Below are positions 34,710 to 43,695 of a stretch of 64,000 bases of DNA, one piece after another; position 1 is the stretch's first letter; each line of letters begins with the position of its first letter. The DNA is from Cellvibrio polysaccharolyticus. GTDB taxonomy: Bacteria > Pseudomonadota > Gammaproteobacteria > Pseudomonadales > Cellvibrionaceae. The position numbers were made by a program, and so were the translations under genes. The DNA is taken from assembly GCF_015182315.1 (NCBI RefSeq), contig NZ_PRDL01000001.1, positions 310,001 through 374,000 of the forward strand. Direction: 5' to 3'. The notes beneath the pieces were generated by a model, which searched no databases, had not been told where the DNA came from, and saw only the letters and a list, made by a program, of their open reading frames with translations.

Positions 34710-35366
34710 CTATTTTTCATTGGTTGCTGTAAGTATTGATTCAACTGTGGTCTCCCGCAGATATATTGGGAATTGTTCTTTACTTGCTGTAATCATGCTC
34801 TCTACCGATGAGCGAGATACTTGCTTTTGATCAAGGTAATACTCTGTAGTGCTTTCACCATTATTACCAGAATAAGTAATAGCGACCAATAACTTTAGCT
34901 TGAGCTCAAAATACTCATCACGACTCTTCGCGATATCTAGCGACCTGAAGTCTAAAGCAGCCATTACTCCATTATTACCCGGTCCCTTCAAGGTGCTAAT
35001 AAGCCCATTCGGAGTATAATTATTGATCTGACCCAGGTAGTAGCCTGATACTAGCAAGAGCTTTGTCATTGGATCTTTTCCGTAATATTGAACCTCAATG
35101 AATTCATAATGAACAATATCGATATTATATGCTGGAGCTCCTGCATTATAGATGTTCATTTCTGAGTCGTTATACTCTTTAGTTTCAGGATTTTTATATA
35201 GTACTTTATCAATGTAAAAATGAGGTCTGGTTGATACTTTTGAGATTTCGAGTTGCTCTTTAGATAAATTGTATGATGCAAGTGATATAAATAATGCTGC
35301 CGCGCCAAACATTACAGAAGAGACAATATCAAAATAGATTTTGTTTTTTTCTAAAAATTTTTTCAT
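34710..35366 (-). CDS. Unknown membrane-anchored protein in an AT-rich patch
   Basis: A 218-residue protein with one hydrophobic helix at about residues 12-30 and a short basic N-terminus, so the C-terminal part is probably outside the cytoplasm. A QLEISKVSTRPHF stretch after the helix recalls small anchored proteins of accessory regions. No domain is recognised. Codon use is AT-rich compared with the genes on either side, as for the PLD-like gene upstream on the same strand, suggesting joint acquisition. Confidence 0.6.
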   Translation of the reverse strand: MKKFLEKNKIYFDIVSSVMFGAAALFISLASYNLSKEQLEISKVSTRPHFYIDKVLYKNPETKEYNDSEMNIYNAGAPAYNIDIVHYEFIEVQYYGKDPMTKLLLVSGYYLGQINNYTPNGLISTLKGPGNNGVMAALDFRSLDIAKSRDEYFELKLKLLVAITYSGNNGESTTEYYLDQKQVSRSSVESMITASKEQFPIYLRETTVESILTATNEK

Positions 35367-35562
35367 TGTATGCGCTTCGGTGTATTAACAGTTTATTGCA
35401 TTGTACTAACTATATATCGCAGAAATTTATTCCAACTAAATTGCTGTGCGACCATATAACTCTAAAATACTGGAGCATTTCTACTCTTGTAGTCAATGAC
35501 AAATCAACCACAGCTGTGCCTTTCTGGTTGGATTGAAAATCTGGATCAAGTTATTATGTTTT

Positions 35563-36480
35563 TTAGGTATGATCTTTAATGATTTGATTTATGCTCCCAT
35601 AGGCATCATCGTATAATGTACGAGGTATAATTTTTCTAAAAAGCATATCACACCAAAATATATTCACCGCGTATTCTGGATCTTCATTCCACTCCATGTG
35701 TTCATTCCAATTGATTATTTCTACTGTAGCGATTGCATCGATTTTTCGTCCGGCTCTTTGATTGAAGTACTGTTCCAGATTAATTAATCGCTGTCTCTCA
35801 CTTTGAAACGCACTTATCATTACCTCTCTATCATAATGATCGGCATCCAGATCGGGCTCGTATTTGATCCCAAGATAAGTATGGAGATATTGTTCGTACT
35901 CCTCTCCCAAATGAATTGCATGATTGTTTCTTACGCAAACACTCCAGATATCAATTTTTGACTCATCATAGCTGCCCCATTCTTGGCCTAAAACACCCAA
36001 ATTATAAATATAAGATCCACAATTACATTTTCGTAAACTGCTTACATTATTAAAAGAATAGAAATATCCAATTAGATCGTAGAACTCATGAAGAAACGCT
36101 TTTACAAGTTTGAAATCATCTTTTGTAACGACAATATTTTCAAAACTATTTTTTGCTTTACTTGACCAATTGTAGCTTCCATTTATAACAATACGATCAT
36201 CAATGATGCAAAACTTATTATGCATTAGTGATGAAGAAATTCTTGTGTCAATCGCGTATACATTGAATAAACTAGATGAGGTTATTCCGTATTTTTTATT
36301 TGTTGAGTTATTATCATAAATCAAATCTATAAGTATACCTCTGTGTGCTAAATCATTGAGTATTGGCCTGTAAATTTCACCATTAATCCATGCCACGCAG
36401 ATTTTTACTGACTCTTTAGCTGACCTAAGAAGTCTAATTATCTCATCTTCGATATTCTCAAAAAAAACACTGTTTTCCAT
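35563..36480 (-). CDS. Phospholipase D-like protein with one HKD motif
   Basis: The ATG at 36480 has GAGAGGG upstream and gives 305 residues; an in-frame earlier start at 36519 is less likely. The motif His87-x-Lys89-x4-Asp94 followed by NGSYNWS (100-106) is a classic PLD active half-site. With a single HKD, a dimer would be needed for catalysis, as in Nuc-type nucleases. The C-terminal 170 residues hold CNCG and many aromatic residues and are not recognised. AT-rich codon use and isolation suggest transfer. It could be a nuclease of a defence system or a phospholipase. Confidence 0.7.
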   Translation of the reverse strand: MENSVFFENIEDEIIRLLRSAKESVKICVAWINGEIYRPILNDLAHRGILIDLIYDNNSTNKKYGITSSSLFNVYAIDTRISSSLMHNKFCIIDDRIVINGSYNWSSKAKNSFENIVVTKDDFKLVKAFLHEFYDLIGYFYSFNNVSSLRKCNCGSYIYNLGVLGQEWGSYDESKIDIWSVCVRNNHAIHLGEEYEQYLHTYLGIKYEPDLDADHYDREVMISAFQSERQRLINLEQYFNQRAGRKIDAIATVEIINWNEHMEWNEDPEYAVNIFWCDMLFRKIIPRTLYDDAYGSINQIIKDHT

Positions 36481-36787
36481 GTGCCCTCTCAATAGACATA
36501 AAAATATTACTCTGCGCAACGTGCGCAGTCTTATATTGGAAGAAAAGCCGTTACATACATGTTGAGTTTAAATGTTTCATAACCAACATGAACAAATATT
36601 TTCTAATACCTATAAAAAATGATTTATCTTTTCACCCTGGTTCGTGACTGCAAAGTAAACTTCCGATTTGCCCACAGCGGAGTGATTTTTATAGTTAAAT
36701 GTTAGCTCTTGATCGTTTCCGTTTGTTCGTCAGAAACGATCTGACTATCTATATGAAAACCTCAGACCAATTACAGCGTCATGATGA
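36481..36787. other. Gene-free region before the PLD-like gene
   Basis: About 307 bp between the PLD-like gene and the 3' end of the HEAT-like protein gene. It is AT-rich near 36500-36640 and presumably holds the promoter for the PLD-like gene. I see no gene or repeat copy in it. Confidence 0.5.
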
Positions 36788-38104
36788 TCAGACTTTGATT
36801 TTTCTAAGTTTTTTTAAATTCTCTTTTGCGTGCTTTCTGACTTTATCGCTGGTAGCTTCTTCCGACATTCTTTGCAGAAGATCCTGATGGGTTTTATTTT
36901 CTGCTGCGCCCAATACAATACACATCCATGCATGTACATCGTGGTTGACGCCGGAGCGGTAGGCGTTGGCGAAAGCGCTATTTTCCAATTCGTCGGCAAT
37001 GGCTTGCAGTAGGTTATCGTCCCACTGTTTCTCCCGATATATTTGTTTAAGCAGGGCAACGCGTACTCCGGTTTCCGGGAGCTTTAAAATGTTGATGTTC
37101 TGGTTGGTTTTCCAATCGAAATCAGCGTGCATGGTTTTGGCATTATGAACAACAGCATTCTGTCGCGTGCGGCGTGTGAGAATTTTCAGGCTGTCATCTA
37201 CCTGCTTCACGATGGCGGGGTCGGCGGTTGAAGTTTGAATTTCTTTAAAAAATGGCAAGTAAACATCCATGCCGGATGATGCCAGCGCATTCATGGCTTC
37301 GCGTATTTCCTTGATGTCATCTTTGGATGTGGCGGTGGCATAACTTTGCAGAAGTTGTTCGTGGATTTTGTTATAAACGCGTGGCTCGTTCATCCAGTCG
37401 CGGGTTAACTTGCCATAGGTCGTCAAGCGAACTTTTCTATCGCTGCTGGTAATGCTCGCCAGATATTGATCTGTAACCTCTTCCGGAATGTAACGTTGAA
37501 ATTCGTAGTGTGGCACTTGTTGCTTTAGCGCCATGTAATGATCAACGATTGTTTTTACCTCTTCTTCCCCCGGTTCCGTGGCAATGTTGGCATCCGGAAT
37601 CAGCTCGTTGAAGGTTTTTATAATGGTGTTGGATACCGCCAGTAAATGCCCTGCGTCGCGAGTGAGTGATTCGATACTGGCGCGTCCAAAAAAAGTCGCA
37701 TCCTGCGCGACCATTTCTTTCGAGCGATAACTTTTCCAGACTTCATCATTACGCAATAGACGTATGCCAAAAAAGATATTGGGCGAGGTTACTGTGGATG
37801 ACGGAAAGGGTGTTAAGTCACCGGGAAAGCGGCGGAGGTAATTGACACGAACTTCAATTTTCAGCGTATCGGCGGTTGGCATATCTACCAATCGGTTGCT
37901 GGTGGCCAAACGTCTTTGCAGGTTGCTTTGTAATACTTCCCTGAAACCGGCTTCGGGCAGGTAGTAGTCATTGGCAATGTTTTGATCCAATGTGAAAACC
38001 AGCGGTTCAAGCGTCCAGGTGGCAGGGCTTTCTTCAGCCTGGATTTGCAAGGAGCAGAGAGCAGAACAGAGCATTGAAACGATGATAAGCAGCTTTTTCA
38101 GCAC
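36788..38104 (-). CDS. Secreted protein with C-terminal HEAT-like repeats
   Basis: A 438-residue protein with a signal peptide (LLIIVSMLCSALCSLQIQA). The N-terminal half is mixed alpha/beta with TWTLEPLVFTL and TADTLKIEVRVNYL and is not recognised. The C-terminal 100 residues are helical and end DVHAWMCIVLGAAENKTHQ and KVRKHAKENLKKLRK, closely like the gene at 6151-6900. Both are therefore probably periplasmic relatives. It stands alone on the minus strand, divergent from gcvH. Confidence 0.7.
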   Translation of the reverse strand: MLKKLLIIVSMLCSALCSLQIQAEESPATWTLEPLVFTLDQNIANDYYLPEAGFREVLQSNLQRRLATSNRLVDMPTADTLKIEVRVNYLRRFPGDLTPFPSSTVTSPNIFFGIRLLRNDEVWKSYRSKEMVAQDATFFGRASIESLTRDAGHLLAVSNTIIKTFNELIPDANIATEPGEEEVKTIVDHYMALKQQVPHYEFQRYIPEEVTDQYLASITSSDRKVRLTTYGKLTRDWMNEPRVYNKIHEQLLQSYATATSKDDIKEIREAMNALASSGMDVYLPFFKEIQTSTADPAIVKQVDDSLKILTRRTRQNAVVHNAKTMHADFDWKTNQNINILKLPETGVRVALLKQIYREKQWDDNLLQAIADELENSAFANAYRSGVNHDVHAWMCIVLGAAENKTHQDLLQRMSEEATSDKVRKHAKENLKKLRKIKV

Positions 38105-38333
38105 GCCAAAATTCCTTCTTGGTGTCGGATGGGCAAATAGGAGCCGATAATCCGTTATGGGTAAATAGTGATCATAAACCGGGTTGTCGTATTTTTCATT
38201 ATTTTTTAATCGGGATGTATTATTTGGTGTGAGAGGCGGGTTATGCGGGACTTTATTTATGGCCTTACGCTATCCTATACGTCTAATGAAATCCGGTTGA
38301 TAAAGTCTATTTTTTGTACGGCAGGAAATTGAA

Positions 38334-38726
38334 ATGAGTGAAATTCGTAAAGAACTGAAATACCTGAGCACCCACGAGTGGGCCAGAGTGGAAGAAGACG
38401 GTACCGTGACCGTGGGTATTACCGACCACGCTCAGGATGCGCTGGGTGATGTGGTTTTCGTAGAAACGCCGGAAGTGGGTTCTACCGTGACGGTGGGTGA
38501 AGAGACCGGTGTGGTTGAGTCGGTTAAAGCGGCGTCGGATATTTATTCGCCGGTGTCTGGCAAGGTGATTGCGGTTAACGAAGCACTGCAGGATTCCCCG
38601 GAAATCATCAACGAGTCACCTTACGATGAAGGCTGGTTTTTCCGCGTTCGCCCGGACGATCTGGCCGAGCTGGACGAAGCCCTGGACGATGATGGCTACC
38701 GTGAAGTGATTGAAAGCGAGGAATAA
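38334..38726 (+). CDS. gcvH: Glycine cleavage system H protein
   Basis: A 130-residue lipoyl-carrier protein. STHEWARVE opens the domain, and Lys65 in ESVKAASD is the lipoylation site. It shuttles the aminomethyl group between the P, T and L proteins of glycine cleavage. No gcvP or gcvT is next to it, so the rest of the system is elsewhere. A good terminator overlaps its stop codon. Confidence 0.95.
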   Translation: MSEIRKELKYLSTHEWARVEEDGTVTVGITDHAQDALGDVVFVETPEVGSTVTVGEETGVVESVKAASDIYSPVSGKVIAVNEALQDSPEIINESPYDEGWFFRVRPDDLAELDEALDDDGYREVIESEE

Positions 38727-38738
38727 TCCTCGCTTTTT
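38714..38738 (+). terminator. Rho-independent terminator of gcvH
   Basis: AAGCGAGGA (38714-38722) pairs with TCCTCGCTT (38727-38735) over a 4-nt loop and runs into a T-tract. The stem includes the end of the gcvH coding region and its stop codon. Confidence 0.85.
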
Positions 38739-38743
38739 CGCAG

Positions 38744-39433
38744 TTAACCGGCTGCTTCATCCAGGGTTAGCGTGTGAATACCCCGCCGCTGTAAACGCTC
38801 CAGCAAGGCAGGCAGCTGGCGGGCGGTGATGCCCGGTTTGTTGTGCTGCCGCTCGCCGTCGTGCATCAGAATTACCTCTCCTTGCCGAATCTCGGCCATC
38901 CGTTCCGCAATCCCTTCATCGGTGCCCAGTGGGCCCCAATCAATCATGCTGCGCGTCCAGAGTACGGTTTTCATGCCTTCGGCAGCGACCTGTTTGAGCA
39001 TGGCGCGGCGTAGCCGACCGTGAGGCGGGCGAAACCAGCGCGGCGCAAAGCCGATAATCTGTTGCAAACTCCGGGAGGTGCGAGTGACTTCTTCGCGGGC
39101 GGTGCCCGGTAATACCGTCCAGGGATGGTAGTGGTGAAAGGTGTGATTGCCCACGGTGTGGCCTTCTTGCAGCATCCGCTCTACCAGTTGCGGGTGTTGC
39201 TCGGCAAATTCACCGACCACAAAAAAACTGGCGCGGGCTTTGTGCTCGGCCAGAATATCGAGAATGCGCGGGCTGAACGCCGGGTCGGGGCCGTCATCAA
39301 ACGTCAGGCAAACGGACGCATGTTCGGCGCGTCCGTTAAGGTCAGCCAGCGATTTGAGAATAACCGGTGAGTTGCTCGGGTGGGATTGTTTCAACAGCCA
39401 CTGGCCGGGATTCAGGTACAGTTCCGGTGTCAT
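38744..39433 (-). CDS. Polysaccharide deacetylase (NodB-like)
   Basis: A 229-residue protein. LTFDDGPDP (Asp46-Asp47) is motif 1, GNHTFHHYHP is motif 2 with the metal His residues, RWFRPPHGR is motif 3 and ILMHDGE is a late motif, so the metal site is complete. There is no signal peptide, so it may act in the cytoplasm on a lipid-linked or glycolipid substrate. Its start lies 92 bases inside the preceding YkoP-like gene; a later TTG start is possible. It is last in a three-gene minus-strand set. Confidence 0.85.
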   Translation of the reverse strand: MTPELYLNPGQWLLKQSHPSNSPVILKSLADLNGRAEHASVCLTFDDGPDPAFSPRILDILAEHKARASFFVVGEFAEQHPQLVERMLQEGHTVGNHTFHHYHPWTVLPGTAREEVTRTSRSLQQIIGFAPRWFRPPHGRLRRAMLKQVAAEGMKTVLWTRSMIDWGPLGTDEGIAERMAEIRQGEVILMHDGERQHNKPGITARQLPALLERLQRRGIHTLTLDEAAG

Positions 39434-39983
39434 TGGTCGGGGCTTCCTGGGAAAAATGGGTAAACAATTGCTGACGGGTTAACCAGTAGGCGTGGGATTG
39501 CACTTTGCTTTGACGCGCGGCCAGTACCGGAAAGAAGGTTTTCAGCAGAATTTTAAAATAGAAATTGCGAAAGCGGTTGCCCCAGGAGTCGGGCACTTTT
39601 TCGATCATAAAACCGACTTTTTCACCGTGCGGTGGCAACCAGCTGACGCCATGAAAGGCTTTTACATCTTTAAAGCGCTCCTCAACGCGAAAGCGCTCGG
39701 CCAGCTCGCCAAACGAGGTGAGGATCAGTTTGCGAAAATGCAGCGCAGCGCGGATGTAATCTTTCGGGCTGGTGCCCGGATCCATAAAACATTCGCGGTT
39801 GAAATGCAAAATCGCCAGGCAATCGCCCGGCTCGATCCAGGTGCCGTCGTTCATGGCTTTGCGTTCGCCCTTCCAGGGTTCAAGCGATAAACTCACCAGA
39901 TCATTGATGTGTTCCACCTTGTGGAATTTGCGCCATAAACGGTCGTAATGACACATAAAACGGTAAAACAAACCTCTCGACAT
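39342..39983 (-). CDS. YkoP-like unknown protein
   Basis: A 213-residue soluble protein. Residues about 45-75 (GTWIEPGDCLAILHFNRE) match the small YkoP-like family that accompanies polysaccharide deacetylases and lipid glycosyltransferases. Basic patches (RFRVEERFKDVK) and a disordered C-terminus follow. It lies 2 bp after the MGDG-synthase-like gene and overlaps the deacetylase by 92 bases, so all three are probably co-expressed. Catalytic residues are not identifiable. Confidence 0.6.
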   Translation of the reverse strand: MSRGLFYRFMCHYDRLWRKFHKVEHINDLVSLSLEPWKGERKAMNDGTWIEPGDCLAILHFNRECFMDPGTSPKDYIRAALHFRKLILTSFGELAERFRVEERFKDVKAFHGVSWLPPHGEKVGFMIEKVPDSWGNRFRNFYFKILLKTFFPVLAARQSKVQSHAYWLTRQQLFTHFSQEAPTNDTGTVPESRPVAVETIPPEQLTGYSQIAG

Positions 39984-39985
39984 AC

Positions 39986-41329
39986 TTACTCCCTGACCAG
40001 TTGGCGCTGCCAGTCATCCATCGCGGATTCCTGCAACAAGGCTTCAACCTGACTTACCACATGGTGTGCGGCCTGGCGGCGGCCACAGGCTTCTGCGCGG
40101 GCTTTCATGGATGCCATTGCATCCGGATCGGAGAACCACTGGTTGAGCAGCACCGGTAGTTCGTCGGTTTCAATGCGAGCACCCACCTGATGGTTTTTCA
40201 GGAACTGCACATTGTGCCCTTCCTGGCCGCCCAGGCAGCAGGTGGCAATAAACGGACGACCACACGCCAGTGATTCACTGACGGTAAGGCCGCCAGGTTT
40301 GCCCACTACCACATCGGCGGCGCGCAGCAGGCTGACCATATCGTCACTCCACGGATATAACTTCAAACGCTCCGGGTAGCGGTTTGCCAGTTCGGTCAGT
40401 TCCGCATCGGCCGGGGCGCGGCCAGCAGTGACCAGCACGCGGTAATGGTGTTGATCGCTTTCTACCAGATTGCGCACCGCATCGTTAATGCCGATGCCGC
40501 ATTGTCCGCCGGTGACCAGCACGGTTGGTGCATCGTCCAGCCCCAGCGCGGCACGGGCCGCTTCCTGCGAGGGCGGGTTTTCAAAGGCCGGCATCAACGG
40601 AATGCCGGTCACACTGGTGCGATCACCGCTGATGCCGCGCTGGTGCAAGGAAGCCGCAACGCTTTCGTGGCTAACGCAAAACAGGCGGGTGGAATCGCGC
40701 ATCCACAAACCGTGGGCGCCGTAGTCGGTCAACACACCAATCACCGGTTGGGTGATTACGCCTTTGCTCACATAACGGGTCAGCAGCGCATTGGGGTACA
40801 TTTGCGTGGCAACCAGCAAATCCGGGTTAAACGCAGTAACGTAATTTTTCAGGCGGTTGGCGAGGATATGGTAGAAAAGCCCCAGCAAGCCTTTCAGCAG
40901 TAATTTACTGCCGGGGATTTTTTCGCGGTGGCAAATACCACTGATCAACGAGTTGACCAGTGCGCTGTCCACGCTCTGGCAAGTGGTAGAAAAAGGAATG
41001 CGGGATTGATCGCCCTTGTCAGACTGCCAGCGTTTTTGTTGCGCGAGCAAAAAATCAATCAACTCCTGATCGGCTGGTACGGTACCGGCGAGTTGCTGGT
41101 ACACGCCTTTATCGAGGTCGTAGAGTTTCTGGTACAGCTCCGGGTGATCGGCGGTCAGTTCCAGGTAAGCCTGTTGCAGCGCCGCGCTGACCTCTTTATC
41201 AAAAAGGTCGGTCACGTCCAGCCGGTCTGCTTGCAGATCCGGATAGCGCTGGCGAAATGCCAGCTCAAGCGCTTCCGCCGCACGCGTGTGCCCGTAACCC
41301 GGGCTTGAGGTTAAAAATAATATTTTCAT
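39986..41329 (-). CDS. MGDG-synthase/UgtP-like glycosyltransferase
   Basis: A 447-residue GT28-type enzyme. SSPGYGHTRAAEAL near the start is the MGDG-synthase N-terminal motif, and VVGKPGGLTVSESLACGRPF near residue 340 is the nucleotide-sugar site. It probably transfers a hexose from UDP-sugar to diacylglycerol or a similar lipid at the inner membrane. With a deacetylase and YkoP-like protein downstream, a modified glycolipid is suggested. Such lipids are often made under phosphate limitation; no Pho box was seen. Confidence 0.82.
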   Translation of the reverse strand: MKILFLTSSPGYGHTRAAEALELAFRQRYPDLQADRLDVTDLFDKEVSAALQQAYLELTADHPELYQKLYDLDKGVYQQLAGTVPADQELIDFLLAQQKRWQSDKGDQSRIPFSTTCQSVDSALVNSLISGICHREKIPGSKLLLKGLLGLFYHILANRLKNYVTAFNPDLLVATQMYPNALLTRYVSKGVITQPVIGVLTDYGAHGLWMRDSTRLFCVSHESVAASLHQRGISGDRTSVTGIPLMPAFENPPSQEAARAALGLDDAPTVLVTGGQCGIGINDAVRNLVESDQHHYRVLVTAGRAPADAELTELANRYPERLKLYPWSDDMVSLLRAADVVVGKPGGLTVSESLACGRPFIATCCLGGQEGHNVQFLKNHQVGARIETDELPVLLNQWFSDPDAMASMKARAEACGRRQAAHHVVSQVEALLQESAMDDWQRQLVRE

Positions 41330-41802
41330 GGCGCATGCTCCCTTGGATTCCCGGTCGCTGTGATCCGGGCATCGCCGAAATAATTATTTGAGGTCATGGT
41401 AAAAAGGTGGAACATCACCTTGTTTGAATAGGGCCGTGACAGCTCAGCGTTCAATGTCTGTTTTTCTTCTGTGACTGACATGACGCTTAAAACATTTTCC
41501 GTCATTAAATCCACAAAGATCAGTATAGACGCTTTCGCTATTCTGCGAGCCGTGAAGAAAGGTTGCAAGCTCAGGACTGAGACGTGCCTGGCAGCGCTAT
41601 TTGGCGCCTGTTCTTTCTTTTTTGCCCGGTCAGGTTTTTGTGTGCAGTGATTGATCGATTTTGACAATAGCAAAGCGGATTTGACGAGAGTTTGTTTTCA
41701 ATCAAACAAGTGGTTACCTCATAGAACATGGTAAGTGTATCTATCCGTTTGTCATCAGGAACCGGGTTCCAGATGACAAACTGCATCGTACTGATTGTGC
41801 CT
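41330..41802. other. Intergenic region with a compact palindrome
   Basis: About 470 bp between the glycosyltransferase start and the ABC-F stop. It holds the presumed promoter of the minus-strand set and, at 41747-41781, a compact palindrome related to the dispersed repeats. I see no gene. Confidence 0.55.
41747..41781. repeat. 35-bp palindrome related to the dispersed element
   Basis: GTTTGTCATC at the left matches GATGACAAAC at the right, with GGAACC and GGTTCC inside: 16 of 17 positions pair. The first 13 bases equal the start of copy 3's left arm, and ATTGTGCC downstream recalls the right flank of the full copies. It looks like an element with its interior deleted. It lies 22 bp after the ABC-F stop and could help end that transcript. 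Confidence 0.7.
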
Positions 41803-43695
41803 TCAGGCGTTGGCCGCTTCAATGGCTTCGCTGACTTCCAGCCAGGCTTCTTCGCATTCTTCCAATTCCGGTTGCAGCTTGTTCTGTTCGTTTAACAGGC
41901 TTTGCAATTCGGCTTTGCGGCTGTCGTCGTACAGGCCGGTGTCGGAAAGTCCGGTTTCGATGTCGGCTAACCGCGCCTGCAATTTTTCCATTTTGCTTTC
42001 CAGCGATTTCAGTTTGTTGGTCAGCGGTTTTAATTGCGCACGCTGCGCTGCCGATTGCTGGCGCAGGTTCTTTTTATCCACCTTGGGCTCACCGCCGTTG
42101 ACCGGCGCGGTGGTTTCGACGTTCTGCTGTTTTTGTTGCCCCAGCCAGCGGTAGTAATCGTCGAGGTCGCCATCAAATTCACTGACTTTGCCATCGGCGA
42201 CCAGAATAAATTGGTCAACGGTGTTGCGCAGCAAATGACGGTCGTGCGATACCACGATAATCGCGCCTTCAAATTCCTGCAGCGCCATGGTCAGCGCCTG
42301 GCGCATTTCCAGATCCAGGTGGTTGGTCGGTTCGTCGAGCAGCAACACGTTGGGGCGTTGCCAGGCAATAATCGCCAGCGCCAGTCGCGCTTTTTCACCG
42401 CCGGAAAAATGGGTAATCGGTTCAAAGGCGCGCTCACCATGAAAATCAAAACTGCCGAGGAAGTTGCGCACTTCCTGCTCACGCGCTTCGGGTGACATGC
42501 GCTGAATATGCAGTGCCGCCGAGGCGTTGATGTCCAGCGCTTCCAATTGATGCTGGGCAAAATAACCCAGTTTGAAATGTTCGCCGTTAGTGCGCTCGCC
42601 ACCTTGCAAAGCCAGGCTGCCAGCGAGGGTTTTGATCAGGCTGGATTTACCGGCGCCGTTGGGGCCGAGCAGGCCGATGCGGGTTTCCGGCACGATGCTC
42701 AATTCCACTTTATCAAGAATGGTTTTGTCGCCGTAACCGATGCTGGCGCGGGTGATGTGCACCAGCGGTGTGGACACTTTATCGGCGCAGGTAAAAGTAA
42801 AGCTGAACGGTGAGTCCACGTGAGCCGGGGCGATTTTTTCCATGCGCTCCAGTTCTTTAATCCGGCTTTGCGCCTGGCGGGCCTTGGAGGCTTTGGCGCG
42901 GAAGCGGCGGATAAAGTCTTCTACGTGGGCGATGCGTTCCTGTTGCTTGTCAAACGCCACTTGTTGCTGGGCGAGTTTTTCAGCGCGCTGGCGCTCGAAG
43001 GCCGAGTAGTTACCGGCGTAGTTATCCAGCTGGCGCTGCTCAATGGCGACAATGCGGTCAACAATGTTGTCGAGAAAATCCCGGTCGTGGGAGATGATCA
43101 CCAGGGTGCCGGTATAACGCTGCAACCACTGTTCGAGCCACAGGGTGGCATCCAGATCCAGGTGGTTGGTGGGTTCGTCGAGCAGCAATAAATCCGACGG
43201 GCACATCAGCGCCTGAGCAAGGTTCAAACGAATGCGCCAGCCACCGGAGAAGTCGCTTACCGGCCGGATGGAGTCGCCGGGTGCAAAGCCCAGTCCGCTT
43301 AATAATTGTTGCGCGCGCGCCGGTGCCGAATAGGCGAGAATATGTTCCATTTCGCCATAGAGCCGGGCGAGTTGTTCGCCATCATCGCTGCCACAGTTGG
43401 CAATGGCCTGTTCCAGGCGGCGTAGTTCGGTGTCGCCATCCAGTACGTAATCCAGTGCCGAGCGGGTGGTGTGGCCTACTTCCTGCGCCATGTGCGCTAC
43501 GCGCCATTGCCGCGGGATGTCGCAGCTGCCGGTATCGCTGGCGAGTTTGCCCATCAGCATTTGAAACAGCGTGGATTTGCCGCTGCCGTTGGCACCGATC
43601 AAACCGGCTTTTTGGCCCGGGAAAATGGTAAGGTCGGCGGCTTCGAGCAGGAATTTGCTACCGCGTTGCAGGCTGACATTTTGAAGCTGAATCAT
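41803..43695 (-). CDS. ABC-F family ATPase (YheS/Uup-like)
   Basis: The ATG at 43695 gives 630 residues and matches the usual MIQLQNVSL opening; a TTG at 43719 would add eight. It has two ABC domains without membrane helices: Walker A GANGSGKST and GPNGAGKSS, signatures DFSGGWRIRLNLAQAL and HFSGGEKARLAL, and an Arg-rich linker (FRAKASKARQAQSRIKEL). The C-terminal 100 residues are coiled coil. ABC-F proteins act on ribosomes in translation quality control. In Pseudomonas this gene lies near algP, as here. Confidence 0.9.
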   Translation of the reverse strand: MIQLQNVSLQRGSKFLLEAADLTIFPGQKAGLIGANGSGKSTLFQMLMGKLASDTGSCDIPRQWRVAHMAQEVGHTTRSALDYVLDGDTELRRLEQAIANCGSDDGEQLARLYGEMEHILAYSAPARAQQLLSGLGFAPGDSIRPVSDFSGGWRIRLNLAQALMCPSDLLLLDEPTNHLDLDATLWLEQWLQRYTGTLVIISHDRDFLDNIVDRIVAIEQRQLDNYAGNYSAFERQRAEKLAQQQVAFDKQQERIAHVEDFIRRFRAKASKARQAQSRIKELERMEKIAPAHVDSPFSFTFTCADKVSTPLVHITRASIGYGDKTILDKVELSIVPETRIGLLGPNGAGKSSLIKTLAGSLALQGGERTNGEHFKLGYFAQHQLEALDINASAALHIQRMSPEAREQEVRNFLGSFDFHGERAFEPITHFSGGEKARLALAIIAWQRPNVLLLDEPTNHLDLEMRQALTMALQEFEGAIIVVSHDRHLLRNTVDQFILVADGKVSEFDGDLDDYYRWLGQQKQQNVETTAPVNGGEPKVDKKNLRQQSAAQRAQLKPLTNKLKSLESKMEKLQARLADIETGLSDTGLYDDSRKAELQSLLNEQNKLQPELEECEEAWLEVSEAIEAANA

